In this document: one piece after another, positions 1-9,692 of the stretch | Position numbering within the stretch: the first letter of the stretch is position 1 | How the letters are laid out: every line of letters starts with the position of its first letter | Source of the DNA: Undibacter mobilis | GTDB taxonomy: Bacteria; Pseudomonadota; Alphaproteobacteria; Rhizobiales; Xanthobacteraceae | Direction of reading: 5' to 3' | Assembly: GCF_003367195.1 (NCBI RefSeq) | Contig: NZ_QRGO01000001.1 | Span: 2,900,501 to 2,964,500 of the forward strand | Length of the DNA stretch: 64,000 nucleotides | Position numbers and translations under genes: made by a program | Notes under the pieces: model-generated | Database searches by the model: none | Told to the model about the DNA's origin: nothing | The model's input: the letters and a program-made list of their open reading frames with translations, nothing else

Positions 1-170
1 TGCGGCGCGGACAGTTGCGTTCATTCGACGTAACGCCACTCGAACGGCCGGCGCCGAAGGCGGCGTAGCGGGCGATACAGTCTGCAACTGTCAGATCGGG
101 GATTGCGCATTTTGCGTTCCCGCTTGCGCGCGGGAACGCACGGAGACTGAAGCAGTCCCGATAAACCGGA
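1..170. other. Window edge; no gene recognised
   Basis: One frame reads from the edge to a stop at 31-33 on the plus strand and could be the last residues of a truncated gene, but it is far too short to identify. The rest is intergenic and holds the hairpin at 114-139. Confidence 0.3.
114..139. terminator. Perfect 10-bp hairpin downstream of the PsiF-repeat gene
   Basis: The arm GCGTTCCCGC and its exact complement are separated by TTGCGC. It lies about 30 bases past the stop of the minus-strand gene at 171-482. No U-tract follows on the minus strand, so intrinsic termination is only possible. It also resembles other GC-stem hairpins with TTGC or TTTC loops in this window. Confidence 0.4.
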
Positions 171-482
171 TTACTGCGCCTTCTCTTCGGTCTCTTCGTC
201 CGCGGGCGGCGCAGCGGCAGGCGTCGCCGCCGGCTTCTTGGACTTGGCCTGCTTGAGCGCATCCTGACGCGCCTTGGGCTCGTAGTTGCCGGCACCCATG
301 CACTTCTTCATGAAGGCATCGCGCTTGGCGCCGGTCAGCTTGTCGTGTTCTGCGCCGGCCTTGCAGGTTTCCATCTTCTCCTGCTTGGTCGCGGCAGCGG
401 CAGGCTGCGCGGCCAAAGCCAGCGGCAGAAGGCTCGCCAGCGCGAGCGTGGTGATCTTGAGCTGCGGCAAGATCTTGAGCAT
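171..482 (-). CDS. PsiF-repeat secreted protein
   Basis: A 103-residue predicted exported protein. The chosen ATG at 482 has an AAGGGA ribosome site about 8 bases upstream and begins a typical Sec signal (residues about 1-31, ending AAAAT). A single repeat follows, of the form C-x-A-(x)n-L-x-G-x-x-R-x-A-F-M-x-x-C. This resembles PsiF, the phosphate-starvation-inducible repeat family whose biochemical role is unknown. The tail is rich in Lys, Ala, Pro and Glu. A longer frame reading upstream to 527 lacks a signal-like start. A second PsiF-type protein lies at 62595-62837. The family assignment rests on the Cys/Ala/Leu/Gly/Arg/Phe-Met pattern only. Confidence 0.75.
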   Translation of the reverse strand: MLKILPQLKITTLALASLLPLALAAQPAAAATKQEKMETCKAGAEHDKLTGAKRDAFMKKCMGAGNYEPKARQDALKQAKSKKPAATPAAAPPADEETEEKAQ

Positions 483-572
483 GGGTGTCGTCCCTTCGCG
501 TCGGGTTCCACGCTGCGCGCGGAACATAAATAATTATAGCACGCTTTCACCGAGTCCGGCTGGCCTCGCGCA

Positions 573-592
573 CCGCGGCGATTCCGCCGCGG
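573..592. terminator. GC-rich hairpin after rne
   Basis: CCGCGGCG pairs with CGCCGCGG across an ATTC loop, 25 bases beyond the rne stop on the minus strand. There is no U-tract, so it may protect a 3' end rather than terminate. Confidence 0.35.
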
Positions 593-616
593 GTCCGATG
601 TGGTGGCCGATTGCGG

Positions 617-3607
617 CTAACTCTTGTCGCCGAGCAAGCGCTTGGCCCACCAGCCACGCTTCGGCGGTTCCGCCGCCGCAGGTGACGAAAGGATCGGCGT
701 TGGTGCGGGCGCCGGCGGGACCGGTGCAGCCGTCGCCGTCGATTCGCTCGTCCCAACGGGCGCAGGTTCGCGGATGGTCGAACGGCGGCGTGGTGCCGCT
801 TCCGATGTCGGTTCGCTCGCAGCCGGTGTGGTCGGCGAAGGCGCCGGTGCTGCCTGGTGAACCGGAGTCGGCTGCGGGAAGGGCGGCGCCATCAGGCCGG
901 CATCCTCATCGCTGAGGACCGGATGCGGCGCGCCTTCCGAGGTTTCATGCACGCCCCGTTCGGCGAACGCGCCGTTCTGCTCGCCGGCCTCGCGGCCGTT
1001 GCCCTGAACGCCTTCGTCACCGCGCTGACGGTTGCGGCGTCCGCCACGGCGTCCGCGACGGCGGCGGCGGCGCGGGTCGCCATTGGCTTCGCTGCCTTCG
1101 GTGGCGGCTTCTTCGCCTTCCTGTTCGGGAGCGGATAAATCTTCCTCCGGCGAACCGGCGTCATGATCTTCATGCGCGACAGTGTGCTCGCCGAGATTCT
1201 GCTGCTGCGGTGGCTGCTGGTCGTCGCGCGGACCGCCACGACCGCGACCGCGGCCACGCCCCCGACGCTTGCGGCGACGGCGGCTGCCATCGCGCTCGGC
1301 TTCGCCGTCTTCCGTGCCTTCCGCTTCGGTTTCGTCCTCGGCGGCGTCGTCCTCGTCCTCACTGGCGGCGATGATTTCGTCTTCGTATTCCGGCTCCTCC
1401 GGAGCGACGAAGTCGTCTTCCTCGATGGCAATGGTCAAGGGCGGCGCGGCGGCGGCAATGGCCTTGGCCTGTTCGATGCTGTGGATCTGCTCGCCGCGCT
1501 CGACCATGTACGAGACCTGCGGCGCCACATTCGGATCGGCCGAGACGGTGATCGTGATGCGGAAGCGCTCTTCCAGCGCGCGCAGATGAGCGCGCTTGTG
1601 ATTGAGCACATAGAGCGCGACGTCCGAGCGCGTGCGCACGGTGAGGTTATGCGTGCCGCCCTTGTTCAGCGTGTCCTCGATCGCGCGCAGCAACTGCAGC
1701 GCCACCGACGATACCGAGCGCACGTGGCCGAGGCCGCCGCACACCGGGCATTTCTCGGTCGAACTCTCCAGCACCGAAGTGCGGATGCGCTGGCGCGACA
1801 TTTCGAGCAGGCCGAAATGCGAGATGCGGCCGACCTGGATGCGGGCGCGATCGTGCTTGAGCGCCTCTTTCATGCGCCGCTCGACCGTGCGGTTGTTGCG
1901 GCCTTCGTCCATGTCGATGAAGTCGATGACGATGAGACCGGCGAGATCGCGCAGGCGAAGCTGGCGCGCCACTTCGTCGGCGGCTTCGCAATTGGTCTTG
2001 AGCGCGGTGTCCTCGATGTGATGCTCGCGCGTGGCGCGGCCGGAGTTCACGTCGATGGCGACGAGCGCCTCGGTCTGGTTGATGACGATGTAACCGCCCG
2101 ACTTGAGCTGCACGGTCGGCTGGAACATGGCGTCGAGCTGGCTCTCGATGCCGTAGCGCGTGAACAGAGGTTGCGCATCGGAATAGAGCTTCACGTTCTT
2201 GGCATGCGTCGGCATCAGCATGCGCATGAAGTCGCGCGCTTCCTTATAGCCGGCTTCACCCGCAACGATGATCTCGTCGATGTCCTTGGAATAGAGATCG
2301 CGGATCGAACGCTTGATCAGCGAGCCTTCCTCGTAGACGAGGGTGGGGGCCATCGACTTGAGCGTCAGATCGCGCACCGTCTCCCACAACCGCAGCAGAT
2401 ATTCGAAGTCGCGCTTGACCTCCATCTTGGTACGGGCGGCGCCTGCGGTGCGCAGGATCACGCCCATGCCTTCCGGCACTTCGAGTTCCTGAGCGATTTC
2501 CTTGAGGCGGCTGCGGTCTTCGCCGGAGGTGATCTTGCGCGAAATGCCGCCGCCGCGCGCGGTGTTCGGCATCAGCACCGAGTAGCGGCCGGCGAGCGAC
2601 AGATAGGTCGTCAGCGCCGCGCCCTTGGAGCCGCGCTCTTCCTTGACGACCTGCACCAGCATCACCTGGCGGCGCTTGATGACTTCCTGGATCTTGTAGT
2701 TGCGGCGAAAGCGCGGCTTGCGGTCTTCGACTTCTTCGAGCGCATCGGCGCCGCCGACGGATTCGACCTGCTCCGGCTCGTCGTCGTGATGATCGTCGCC
2801 ATTGCCATCACTCTGACCGTTGTCGTCGTGCTCGTCGTCGCCGTTCTGTTCGTCGCCGTTATGGTCGGCAACGATCGACTGCGCGTCGGGCAAGAGAGCC
2901 TCGTCGGCGGTTTCGGCGTGATCGTCGCCGCCTTCGGGTTGGACGGCGACCGGCTGTTCGTCAGCCGTCTCGACGGCGGCCGGCGTTTCAATATGCGACT
3001 GCCGCAGCGGCGGCAGGTCAAGTTCCTCCGACGTCGGCAGCGGCTGCATGTCGGCAGGTGCTTCAGCGGATGTATCGACGTCGGCCGAAGCCGGAGCGTC
3101 GGACAGCGGAAATTCGGTGCGATCGTTCTCGGTCGGCGAGATGCCGCCGAGCGCGGCTTCGGCGATCGCCTCGCTGGAGACTTCGCCCGTCGTCTCGTTC
3201 GACGTTTCAGCGACCGCCTCGGAGCGGCTGGCGTCGCGCGAGCGGTCGGAGCGGCGATGACGGTTGCGGCGGCCGCCGCGGCTGGCGCGGTTTTCGTGCT
3301 CGGCTTCGGCCTGGCGGGCGTCCTGCTCTTCCTGGGCGAGCAAGGCCTGCCGGTCGGCGACCGGGATTTGATAGTAGTCGGGGTGGATTTCCGCGAAGGC
3401 GAGGAAGCCGTGGCGGTTGCCGCCGTAATCGACGAAGGCCGCCTGCAGCGACGGTTCGACCCGGGTGACTTTGGCGAGATAGATGTTGCCGCGAAGCTGC
3501 TTGCGGTTAGCGGACTCGAAGTCGAATTCTTCGACGCGATTGCCGCGCAGCACGACCACCCGCGTTTCTTCCGGGTGGGTCGCGTCGATCAACATTTTGT
3601 CGGGCAT
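617..3607 (-). CDS. rne: Ribonuclease E
   Basis: Endoribonuclease of mRNA decay and rRNA/tRNA processing, scaffold of the degradosome; 996 residues. The start MPDKMLIDATHPEETR matches the conserved alphaproteobacterial N-terminus. The S1 domain begins near residue 36 and is split by an acidic, low-complexity insert (about residues 92-298, rich in Asp, Glu, Asn and His), a known alphaproteobacterial trait. The catalytic core shows VAIDVNSGRAT and DFIDMDEGRNN, which carry the two Mg-binding aspartates. The Zn-link CPVCGG is present. The C-terminal third is disordered, with acidic runs, two Arg-rich blocks (RRRRKRRGRGRGRG and RRRRRRGRRGGRR) that probably bind RNA, and a short conserved end, WWAKRLLG. 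A long leader precedes the gene, and rne is autoregulated through its leader in other bacteria. Confidence 0.97.
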   Translation of the reverse strand: MPDKMLIDATHPEETRVVVLRGNRVEEFDFESANRKQLRGNIYLAKVTRVEPSLQAAFVDYGGNRHGFLAFAEIHPDYYQIPVADRQALLAQEEQDARQAEAEHENRASRGGRRNRHRRSDRSRDASRSEAVAETSNETTGEVSSEAIAEAALGGISPTENDRTEFPLSDAPASADVDTSAEAPADMQPLPTSEELDLPPLRQSHIETPAAVETADEQPVAVQPEGGDDHAETADEALLPDAQSIVADHNGDEQNGDDEHDDNGQSDGNGDDHHDDEPEQVESVGGADALEEVEDRKPRFRRNYKIQEVIKRRQVMLVQVVKEERGSKGAALTTYLSLAGRYSVLMPNTARGGGISRKITSGEDRSRLKEIAQELEVPEGMGVILRTAGAARTKMEVKRDFEYLLRLWETVRDLTLKSMAPTLVYEEGSLIKRSIRDLYSKDIDEIIVAGEAGYKEARDFMRMLMPTHAKNVKLYSDAQPLFTRYGIESQLDAMFQPTVQLKSGGYIVINQTEALVAIDVNSGRATREHHIEDTALKTNCEAADEVARQLRLRDLAGLIVIDFIDMDEGRNNRTVERRMKEALKHDRARIQVGRISHFGLLEMSRQRIRTSVLESSTEKCPVCGGLGHVRSVSSVALQLLRAIEDTLNKGGTHNLTVRTRSDVALYVLNHKRAHLRALEERFRITITVSADPNVAPQVSYMVERGEQIHSIEQAKAIAAAAPPLTIAIEEDDFVAPEEPEYEDEIIAASEDEDDAAEDETEAEGTEDGEAERDGSRRRRKRRGRGRGRGRGGPRDDQQPPQQQNLGEHTVAHEDHDAGSPEEDLSAPEQEGEEAATEGSEANGDPRRRRRRGRRGGRRNRQRGDEGVQGNGREAGEQNGAFAERGVHETSEGAPHPVLSDEDAGLMAPPFPQPTPVHQAAPAPSPTTPAASEPTSEAAPRRRSTIREPAPVGTSESTATAAPVPPAPAPTPILSSPAAAEPPKRGWWAKRLLGDKS

Positions 3608-4291
3608 TGGAATATCTCACTGAGGCCGTCCGGCCCGCCGGTTCGCGCAACGATGGCGCGAGCCGGGGCGCGACCCGAAGAACGGATCGGCGGCGCGGGG
3701 AGGATGCCTGATGGGGGTTTGAAGGGTGGGGCGCGTTTTCACGCCGGAACAGGTCAAGGCCGCGAAGCCGGCTGAAGCCCAAGCAGTAGCGTGCCGTCAC
3801 GATGGGTTCGCGAAAGCGATGGACTTCGAATGGCTTGTGCTGCGACCTTGGCAGCATAAATGTGCGACCCGTAGCGCTTGCGGCGACGCCAAAAACAGGG
3901 CGCTGCCGAGATTTCTCATCGCTGACCGGCTGGAGCGCGGGTGGCCAATACGGGGCCAATCGCTGTTCCGGGTGTCCTTGCACCAAGAATCTTGAAGAAA
4001 CTTGGCACCAAGGGTTTCGGCTCGCTTCGCCGTCCGATCGGCCTGCCTCCTTGGGGGGACCGATCTGGACTGGCGGGCCGGGATGCCCGAACGCGGCACA
4101 ACCGGAACTAAACCGTCAGCCCTGCCTATGTACGGCCGGAATCTGCTGTTGGCAAGCAAGGGGTTGCCGGCCGGGGTCGCAAACGTCACACCTTCGTGGG
4201 AAATGACGCCAAAGACGGCCGAAAACTCAACTTCCATTAACCGGCGCAGCCGCTAATGGGGTAAAACGCGTCTCCGGAAGGGTCGGATTCG
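3608..4291. other. 684-bp divergent intergenic region, rne leader
   Basis: This gap lies between divergently transcribed rne and the amidase gene and must hold both promoters. No coding frame in it has a convincing start, ribosome site or recognisable product. I see no clear -35/-10 pair or known riboregulator. A long rne 5' leader is expected from family knowledge but is not proven here. Confidence 0.4.
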
Positions 4292-5524
4292 GTGGCACGT
4301 CGGAAAACTGCAATTTTGGCGTTTATCGCTGCCCTCGCAGGCGGCTGGATGGTGGCTGGCCTGGCGATGGCCCAGACCGTCCAGCTTCCGGCCGTGACTG
4401 GCGTCCGGGTCGGAGGTGACGGCCAAAAGACCCGGTTCATCATGGACTTGAGCCAGAAGATCGATGTCGCGGCTTTCGCGCTCGCCAACCCGTACCGGGT
4501 GGTCGTCGACATGCCGCAGGTCGCCTTCCGCCTGCCGGACAAGATCGGTGAGCAGAGCCGGGGGCTGGTCAAGGCGTTCCGCTACGGCCTGATCATGCAG
4601 GGCGGCTCCCGGGTCGTGCTCGACACTGCCGGCCCCGTGAAGATCGAAAAGGCCTTCGTGCTGGAGGCCGAAGCCGGCGAGCCGGCCCGTCTGGTCATCG
4701 ATCTGGCTGTCACGGACCGCGCCAGTTTCATGCGGGCTCTCACGCTCGACAATGGACCCGAGCGGCGGTTGACCGGCAAGATGCCGGAAATGCCCCCCAA
4801 AGCCGACAATGACAGCCGGCCGCTGATCGTGCTCGATCCGGGGCATGGCGGGATCGATCAGGGCGCGCGGGCGCAGACCGGCCAACTGGAAAAGGACCTG
4901 GTCCTGCAATTTGCGCAAACCCTGCGCGCCCGGTTGGAGAAGACCGGCAAGTACCGCCTCGCCATGACGCGCACTGACGACACATTCATCCCGCTCACCG
5001 ACCGGGTGAAATTCAGCCGGTCGAATGGCGCGGCGCTGTTCATCTCGGTTCACGCCGACGCGCTGCCCAAAGGCGAGGGCCAGGCGGAAGGCGCCACGAT
5101 CTACACCCTGTCCGAAACCGCCTCCGACGCCGAGGCGGCGCGGTTGGCCGAGGCCGAGAACAAGGCCGATGCGATTGCCGGCGTCGATCTGACGGCGGAG
5201 CCGGACGACGTTGCCAGCATCCTGTTCGACCTCGCGCAGCGTGAAACCAAAACCTATTCAATGAAGTTTGCCCGTTCAGTGGTCGGCGAACTCAAAACTG
5301 CGGCGCGGCTGCACAAGCAGCCCCTGAAGTCGGCCGGCTTTAAGGTGCTGACCGCGCCGGACGTGCCTTCGGTGCTGATCGAACTCGGCTACATGTCCAC
5401 CAAGGACGACCTCAAGCTCATGATCTCGGATGCCTGGCAGACCAAGACGGCGGGGGCGGTGGCGCAGGCCATCGATAACTTCTTCGGGCCGCGGCTGGCA
5501 CGCGGTCAGGCGGGGGCCAACTGA
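4292..5524 (+). CDS. amiC: N-acetylmuramoyl-L-alanine amidase, AmiC type
   Basis: Periplasmic zinc amidase that cuts the amide bond between N-acetylmuramic acid and the stem peptide during septum splitting. The GTG start has GGAAGGG upstream. A signal peptide (about residues 1-28, cut after GLAMA) is followed by an AMIN localisation domain (about 31-140) and an Amidase_3 catalytic domain (about 175-400). Zinc and catalytic residues are visible in LDPGHGG (His185), QLEKD (Glu200), ISVHADA (His254) and the C-terminal VLIELGYMS glutamate. At 410 residues the length is normal. It reads in the same direction as the PBP1A gene 170 bases downstream, a common cell-wall pairing in this group. Confidence 0.93.
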   Translation: MARRKTAILAFIAALAGGWMVAGLAMAQTVQLPAVTGVRVGGDGQKTRFIMDLSQKIDVAAFALANPYRVVVDMPQVAFRLPDKIGEQSRGLVKAFRYGLIMQGGSRVVLDTAGPVKIEKAFVLEAEAGEPARLVIDLAVTDRASFMRALTLDNGPERRLTGKMPEMPPKADNDSRPLIVLDPGHGGIDQGARAQTGQLEKDLVLQFAQTLRARLEKTGKYRLAMTRTDDTFIPLTDRVKFSRSNGAALFISVHADALPKGEGQAEGATIYTLSETASDAEAARLAEAENKADAIAGVDLTAEPDDVASILFDLAQRETKTYSMKFARSVVGELKTAARLHKQPLKSAGFKVLTAPDVPSVLIELGYMSTKDDLKLMISDAWQTKTAGAVAQAIDNFFGPRLARGQAGAN

Positions 5525-5696
5525 TGACGCCAAATGACAGGTTTTGCGCTGGAAATCGGCCTCAGTTTCAACATAAAAGCGGTCAAAGTGTCAGTCTTGC
5601 CATGGACTTGACCGCCGTGACCGCAAAGTCCGGGATGTCGATGCCCGAAACCTCAGGGGACAGCGCCGCCACGGGCGGCCGTTGCATCGCTCGCTC

Positions 5697-8180
5697 ATGA
5701 AATTTCTTCTGCGCTTCCTCGGCTTTCTGTTTGCGGCGGGCACCATCCTGTTCGTCGTCGGCGTAGCCGCGGTGTCGGGCCTGTTGTGGCACTACTCCAA
5801 GGATCTGCCGGACTATTCGCAATTGCGCGATTACGAGCCGCCGGTGATGACGCGCGTCCACGCCGCCGACGGCTCGCTGGTCGGCGAGTATGCACGCGAG
5901 CGTCGCCTCTATCTGCCGATCCAGGCGGTGCCGAAGCTCGTCATCAGCGCCTTCCTCGCCGCCGAAGACAAGAACTTCTACGAACACGGCGGTCTCGACT
6001 TCACCGGCATTGCGCGCGCCGGGTTCAACTACCTCCAGAATTTCGGCTCGAACCGCCGCCCGCAGGGCGCCTCGACGATCACACAGCAGGTCGCCAAGAA
6101 CTTCCTGCTGACCAACGAACTGTCGATGACGCGCAAGATCAAGGAAGCGCTGCTGGCGCTCAAGATCGAGCGCACCTATTCGAAGGACAAGATCCTCGAG
6201 CTCTATCTCAACGAAATCTATCTCGGTCTCGGCGCTTACGGCATCGCCGCCGCCTCGCTGGTCTACTTCGACAAGAGCGTGGGTGAACTGAATATCCAGG
6301 ATGCCGCCTATCTTGCCTCGCTGCCGAAGGCGCCGAACAACTATCATCCGTTCCGCCAGCGCGAGCGCGCGCTGGAGCGCCGCAACTGGGTCATCGACCG
6401 CATGGCGGAGTCAGGCTTCATCAAGACCGCCGACGCCGAAGCCGCCAAGAAGACGTCGCTCGGTGTTTCCACCAAGACCAGCGTCGCGCACACATTCTCG
6501 GCCGAATATTTCGCCGAGGAAGTGCGCCGCGAACTTTACGAGCGCTACGGCGAAAAGAAGCTGTACGAAGGCGGCCTGTCGGTGCGCACCACGCTCGATC
6601 CCAAGATGCAGGTGATCGCGCGCAAGGCGCTGACCGACGGCCTCGTCAAATATGACGAGGCGCATGGCTATCGCGGGCCCTTTGCCAAGATCGATATTTC
6701 CGGCGACTGGGGCACCAAGCTCGCCGATGTGAAGACGTTGAACGACATCGCGCCATGGCGCGGCGCCGTGGTGCTCGAGGTCAGCGACCAGTCAGCCCGC
6801 GTCGGCCTGCAGCCGGGCCGCGATCCGGCCGGCCGCGTCGATCGCGCGCGCGACATCGGCATCCTGCCGCTCGACAACATGAAGTGGGCGAGGGTGTCCG
6901 GCAAGGCGCCGGCCAAGGTCGGCCAGGTGCTCAACCCGGGCGACGTCATCTATGTCGAGGCCGACGCCAAGAAGGAAGGCACGTTCCGTCTGCGCCAGGT
7001 GCCGGAAGTCTCAGGCGGCATTGTCGTGCAGGATCCGTGGACCGGGCGCGTGCTCGCCATGGTCGGCGGCTTCTCTTACGACCAGAGCCAGTTCAACCGC
7101 GCCACGCAGGCGCTGCGTCAACCAGGCTCGTCGTTCAAGCCGCTGGTGTACGCCACCGCGCTCGACAACGGCTATACGCCGTCATCGGTGGTGCTCGACG
7201 CGCCGATCGAACTCGACCAGGGTCCCGGCCTCGGCGTGTGGAAGCCGGAAAACTACGAAAACAATTTCTTCGGTCCCTCGACCTTGCGCTTCGGCATCGA
7301 GCATTCGCGCAACGTGATGACCGTGCGCCTGTCGCAGGACATCGGCATGCCGCTGATCGCCGAATATGCGAAGCGCTTCGGCGTCTATGACAACCTGCCG
7401 CCTTATCTGTCGTTCTCGCTCGGCGCCGGCGAGACCACGCTGCTGCGCATGGTCACGGCCTATTCGATGATCGACAATGGCGGCCGCAAGGTAAAGCCGA
7501 CCTTGATCGACCGCATCCAGGATCGCTACGGCCACACCGTCTATCGTCACGATGAGCGTGAATGTATCGGCTGCGTCGCGGCCAAGTGGGAGAACCAGCC
7601 GGAGCCGTCGCTGATCGACCGGCGCCAGCAGGTGCTCGATCCGATGACCGCGTATCAGATCACCTCGATCATGGAAGGTGTCGTGCAGCGCGGAACCGCC
7701 GGTGGCGTCGGCTTCCAGAAGGAAGTCGGCAAGCCTGTCGCCGGCAAGACCGGCACTACCAACGACTACAAGGATGCCTGGTTCGTCGGGTTCACCACCG
7801 ATGTCACTGTCGGCGTCTATTTCGGCTTCGACAAGCCGCGCTCGCTCGGGCGCGGCGAAACCGGCGGCAAGCTTGCCGCGCCGGTGGTCAAGGACTTCAT
7901 GAAGTATGCGCTCGCCGACAAGCCGGGCGCTCCGTTCCGCGTGCCGCCGGGCATCAAGCTGATCCGCGTCGACGTCAAGACCGGCGTGCGCGCCGGCCCC
8001 GATACGCAGAAGGCGATCCTCGAAGCCTTCAAGCCCGGCACCGCGCCGCCGGATGGCTATGCGACGGTTGGCTATGACAACGGGCAGGGCGGTCAGCCGG
8101 GCGGTGGTGGCTTCTTCGGCCAGCGCATTTCGCCGGAATCGGGCCGCGCCGTGCGTTCGGGCACCGGCGGGTTGTATTAG
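5697..8180 (+). CDS. mrcA: Penicillin-binding protein 1A (bifunctional)
   Basis: Class A PBP that polymerises lipid II and cross-links peptidoglycan; 827 residues. I chose the ATG at 5697, giving MKFLLRFLGFLF like family members; an in-frame TTG at 5682 is possible. A single membrane anchor (about residues 5-32) precedes the GT51 glycosyltransferase domain, with EDKNFYEHGGLDF, GASTITQQVAKN, RKIKEALLALKIE and KDKILELYLNEIYLG. An OB-like insert follows, then the transpeptidase domain with PGSSFKPLVYA (SxxK serine), HSRN (SxN) and GKTGTT (KTG). The C-terminus is a Gly/Gln-rich tail. It probably shares a cell-wall unit with the upstream amidase. Confidence 0.96.
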   Translation: MKFLLRFLGFLFAAGTILFVVGVAAVSGLLWHYSKDLPDYSQLRDYEPPVMTRVHAADGSLVGEYARERRLYLPIQAVPKLVISAFLAAEDKNFYEHGGLDFTGIARAGFNYLQNFGSNRRPQGASTITQQVAKNFLLTNELSMTRKIKEALLALKIERTYSKDKILELYLNEIYLGLGAYGIAAASLVYFDKSVGELNIQDAAYLASLPKAPNNYHPFRQRERALERRNWVIDRMAESGFIKTADAEAAKKTSLGVSTKTSVAHTFSAEYFAEEVRRELYERYGEKKLYEGGLSVRTTLDPKMQVIARKALTDGLVKYDEAHGYRGPFAKIDISGDWGTKLADVKTLNDIAPWRGAVVLEVSDQSARVGLQPGRDPAGRVDRARDIGILPLDNMKWARVSGKAPAKVGQVLNPGDVIYVEADAKKEGTFRLRQVPEVSGGIVVQDPWTGRVLAMVGGFSYDQSQFNRATQALRQPGSSFKPLVYATALDNGYTPSSVVLDAPIELDQGPGLGVWKPENYENNFFGPSTLRFGIEHSRNVMTVRLSQDIGMPLIAEYAKRFGVYDNLPPYLSFSLGAGETTLLRMVTAYSMIDNGGRKVKPTLIDRIQDRYGHTVYRHDERECIGCVAAKWENQPEPSLIDRRQQVLDPMTAYQITSIMEGVVQRGTAGGVGFQKEVGKPVAGKTGTTNDYKDAWFVGFTTDVTVGVYFGFDKPRSLGRGETGGKLAAPVVKDFMKYALADKPGAPFRVPPGIKLIRVDVKTGVRAGPDTQKAILEAFKPGTAPPDGYATVGYDNGQGGQPGGGGFFGQRISPESGRAVRSGTGGLY

Positions 8181-8201
8181 CCTCTCGTCATACGATGACG
8201 C

Positions 8202-9632
8202 TTACGCGGCCGGCGCTTGCGCCGGCCGTTGTCTTATGACGCGCCACAGATCGCCGAACAGCGACTTTATCGTCGCTTGTGCGTTCGTCGCCAGCAGCGC
8301 CGCCGCGAACACCATGGCGATGGCCGCGGACTCGCTGCGATAGGTGAAGTGCGAATGCGTCTGGGTGTGATTGTTGAGGATCTCGAACCACGCCATCGCA
8401 ATGAGCGTCGGCCAGCTCAGCAGCAAAAAGCGCCGCCAGTCGAAAGCCTGCCAATGCGCACGCAGGAAGACAAACATCGCGGCGGCGAGTGCGGCGACGA
8501 CGACGCTGCCGACCGAGATGAAAGATTGCAGGATCATGGTCAGCGTCGGGATCAGCGGATACATCGGCACGACGGAGTCGGCCTCGACGCCGTAAAGACG
8601 CAGCGCGATCTGCTTGATGATGGACAGGCCGGCCTGCTGGCCGTCCGGCGACATCCACACCGCGAGCAGCCATTCGGTGGCCCAGGTCACGCCGTAGCCG
8701 CCGAACCATGCGAGCGCGACGAACCCGGCCATCAGCAGGGCCGGGATAACCGTCTGCCTGGCGATCGGCATTGGGCTCTTCAATTCGGTCGCGATGACGA
8801 TGAAGGCGAGCAGCATCGGCATCAGCGGCGGATTGATCAGGAAGTCGACGAAATTGAACACCGCGCCGAACGCGGCCGCCATGACAATGGCCAGCGTGAG
8901 ATTGCGCGTCCTCGGATAGAGGAAGGCGAACAGCCCGGCGCCGGCGAGGATCAGGATCGTGCTCAGCGTATGCGTGGTGATGTTCCACATGCGCCAGATG
9001 TCGGTCAGGCTCATCTGCACGATGAAGAATGCAAGCGCCGGCGTGGCGCCGATCGCGCGACGCATGCCGATGAAATAGAACGCCGTCGCCGCATAGAGGA
9101 GTACGAGGTTGATCATGCGCACGGTCTCGAGGCTGAACACGCTCAGCATCGGCCACAGATAGACGCGGTAGCCGTGCCAGTAGCGCGCATAATCGGTGCG
9201 CTTGTCGGTCGCGACGCCTTTGGCGAGACTTTCGACTTCGCCGCAGGGGCCGACATAGGGCGAATGCATCACCGGCCGCAGCGCCGCAATCAACGGATCG
9301 GATTCGGGGTCGATCGCCACCAGAAGCCCGGCGCATTCGGTGAACTGGTGGCCGCCGCCATGCATGAACCGCGTCGGCTGCTCGTCGTTCGCCAGATAAC
9401 CGTCGGCGAAGGCCTGGACGATATGGCCGCGGATGGCCGGCAGGTCGGAGGCGCTGCGCGTTGCGACGAGCAGGCCGACAAACAAAGGCTGGAGCAGGAG
9501 AACGAGGGCAATGGCCACAAGGCCCGCGGCTAAAACCCGCCGCAGCAGACGGTCGACCGGCAGGGGCGGTATGTCGCCGGTGGCGTTCGGGGCCAATGTC
9601 ATCAAGGGGTATTCGAGCTCCGCTAGCCTCAT
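8202..9632 (-). CDS. Polytopic membrane protein, unknown function
   Basis: About 466-476 residues with roughly ten hydrophobic spans. The first spans about residues 33-57. A large extracytoplasmic loop follows (about 58-160), holding [18 protein letters not shown] and paired cysteines. The spans after it are dense to the C-terminus. The topology (one N-terminal helix, a big periplasmic loop, then many helices) resembles GT-C type glycosyltransferases, but I recognise no catalytic motif and do not assign one. The start is uncertain: the ATG at 9632 has AGGAG directly abutting it, and the ATG at 9602 lacks a good ribosome site. It converges on mrcA and diverges from the phosphodiesterase gene. 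Confidence 0.7.
   Translation of the reverse strand: MRLAELEYPLMTLAPNATGDIPPLPVDRLLRRVLAAGLVAIALVLLLQPLFVGLLVATRSASDLPAIRGHIVQAFADGYLANDEQPTRFMHGGGHQFTECAGLLVAIDPESDPLIAALRPVMHSPYVGPCGEVESLAKGVATDKRTDYARYWHGYRVYLWPMLSVFSLETVRMINLVLLYAATAFYFIGMRRAIGATPALAFFIVQMSLTDIWRMWNITTHTLSTILILAGAGLFAFLYPRTRNLTLAIVMAAAFGAVFNFVDFLINPPLMPMLLAFIVIATELKSPMPIARQTVIPALLMAGFVALAWFGGYGVTWATEWLLAVWMSPDGQQAGLSIIKQIALRLYGVEADSVVPMYPLIPTLTMILQSFISVGSVVVAALAAAMFVFLRAHWQAFDWRRFLLLSWPTLIAMAWFEILNNHTQTHSHFTYRSESAAIAMVFAAALLATNAQATIKSLFGDLWRVIRQRPAQAPAA
8207..8228. terminator. Probable bidirectional terminator between convergent genes
   Basis: CGGCCGGCGC pairs with GCGCCGGCCG over a tiny loop, followed on the plus strand by TTGTCTTAT. 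It sits between the mrcA stop (8180) and the end of the minus-strand membrane protein, overlapping that gene's last codons. Confidence 0.55.
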
Positions 9633-9692
9633 CTCCTAGTCAAACCTCGGCGTGGCGTCGAGGCTGTCGGGTGTCCTGCGAAGGAGTTTTTC

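Noticed and set aside
1163..3775. 870-codon plus-strand open frame opposite rne
   Set aside because: It is antisense to a certain RNase E gene. Its composition (runs of Val/Ala/Phe opposite acidic codons) is what high-GC reverse complement gives, and it has no known domain.
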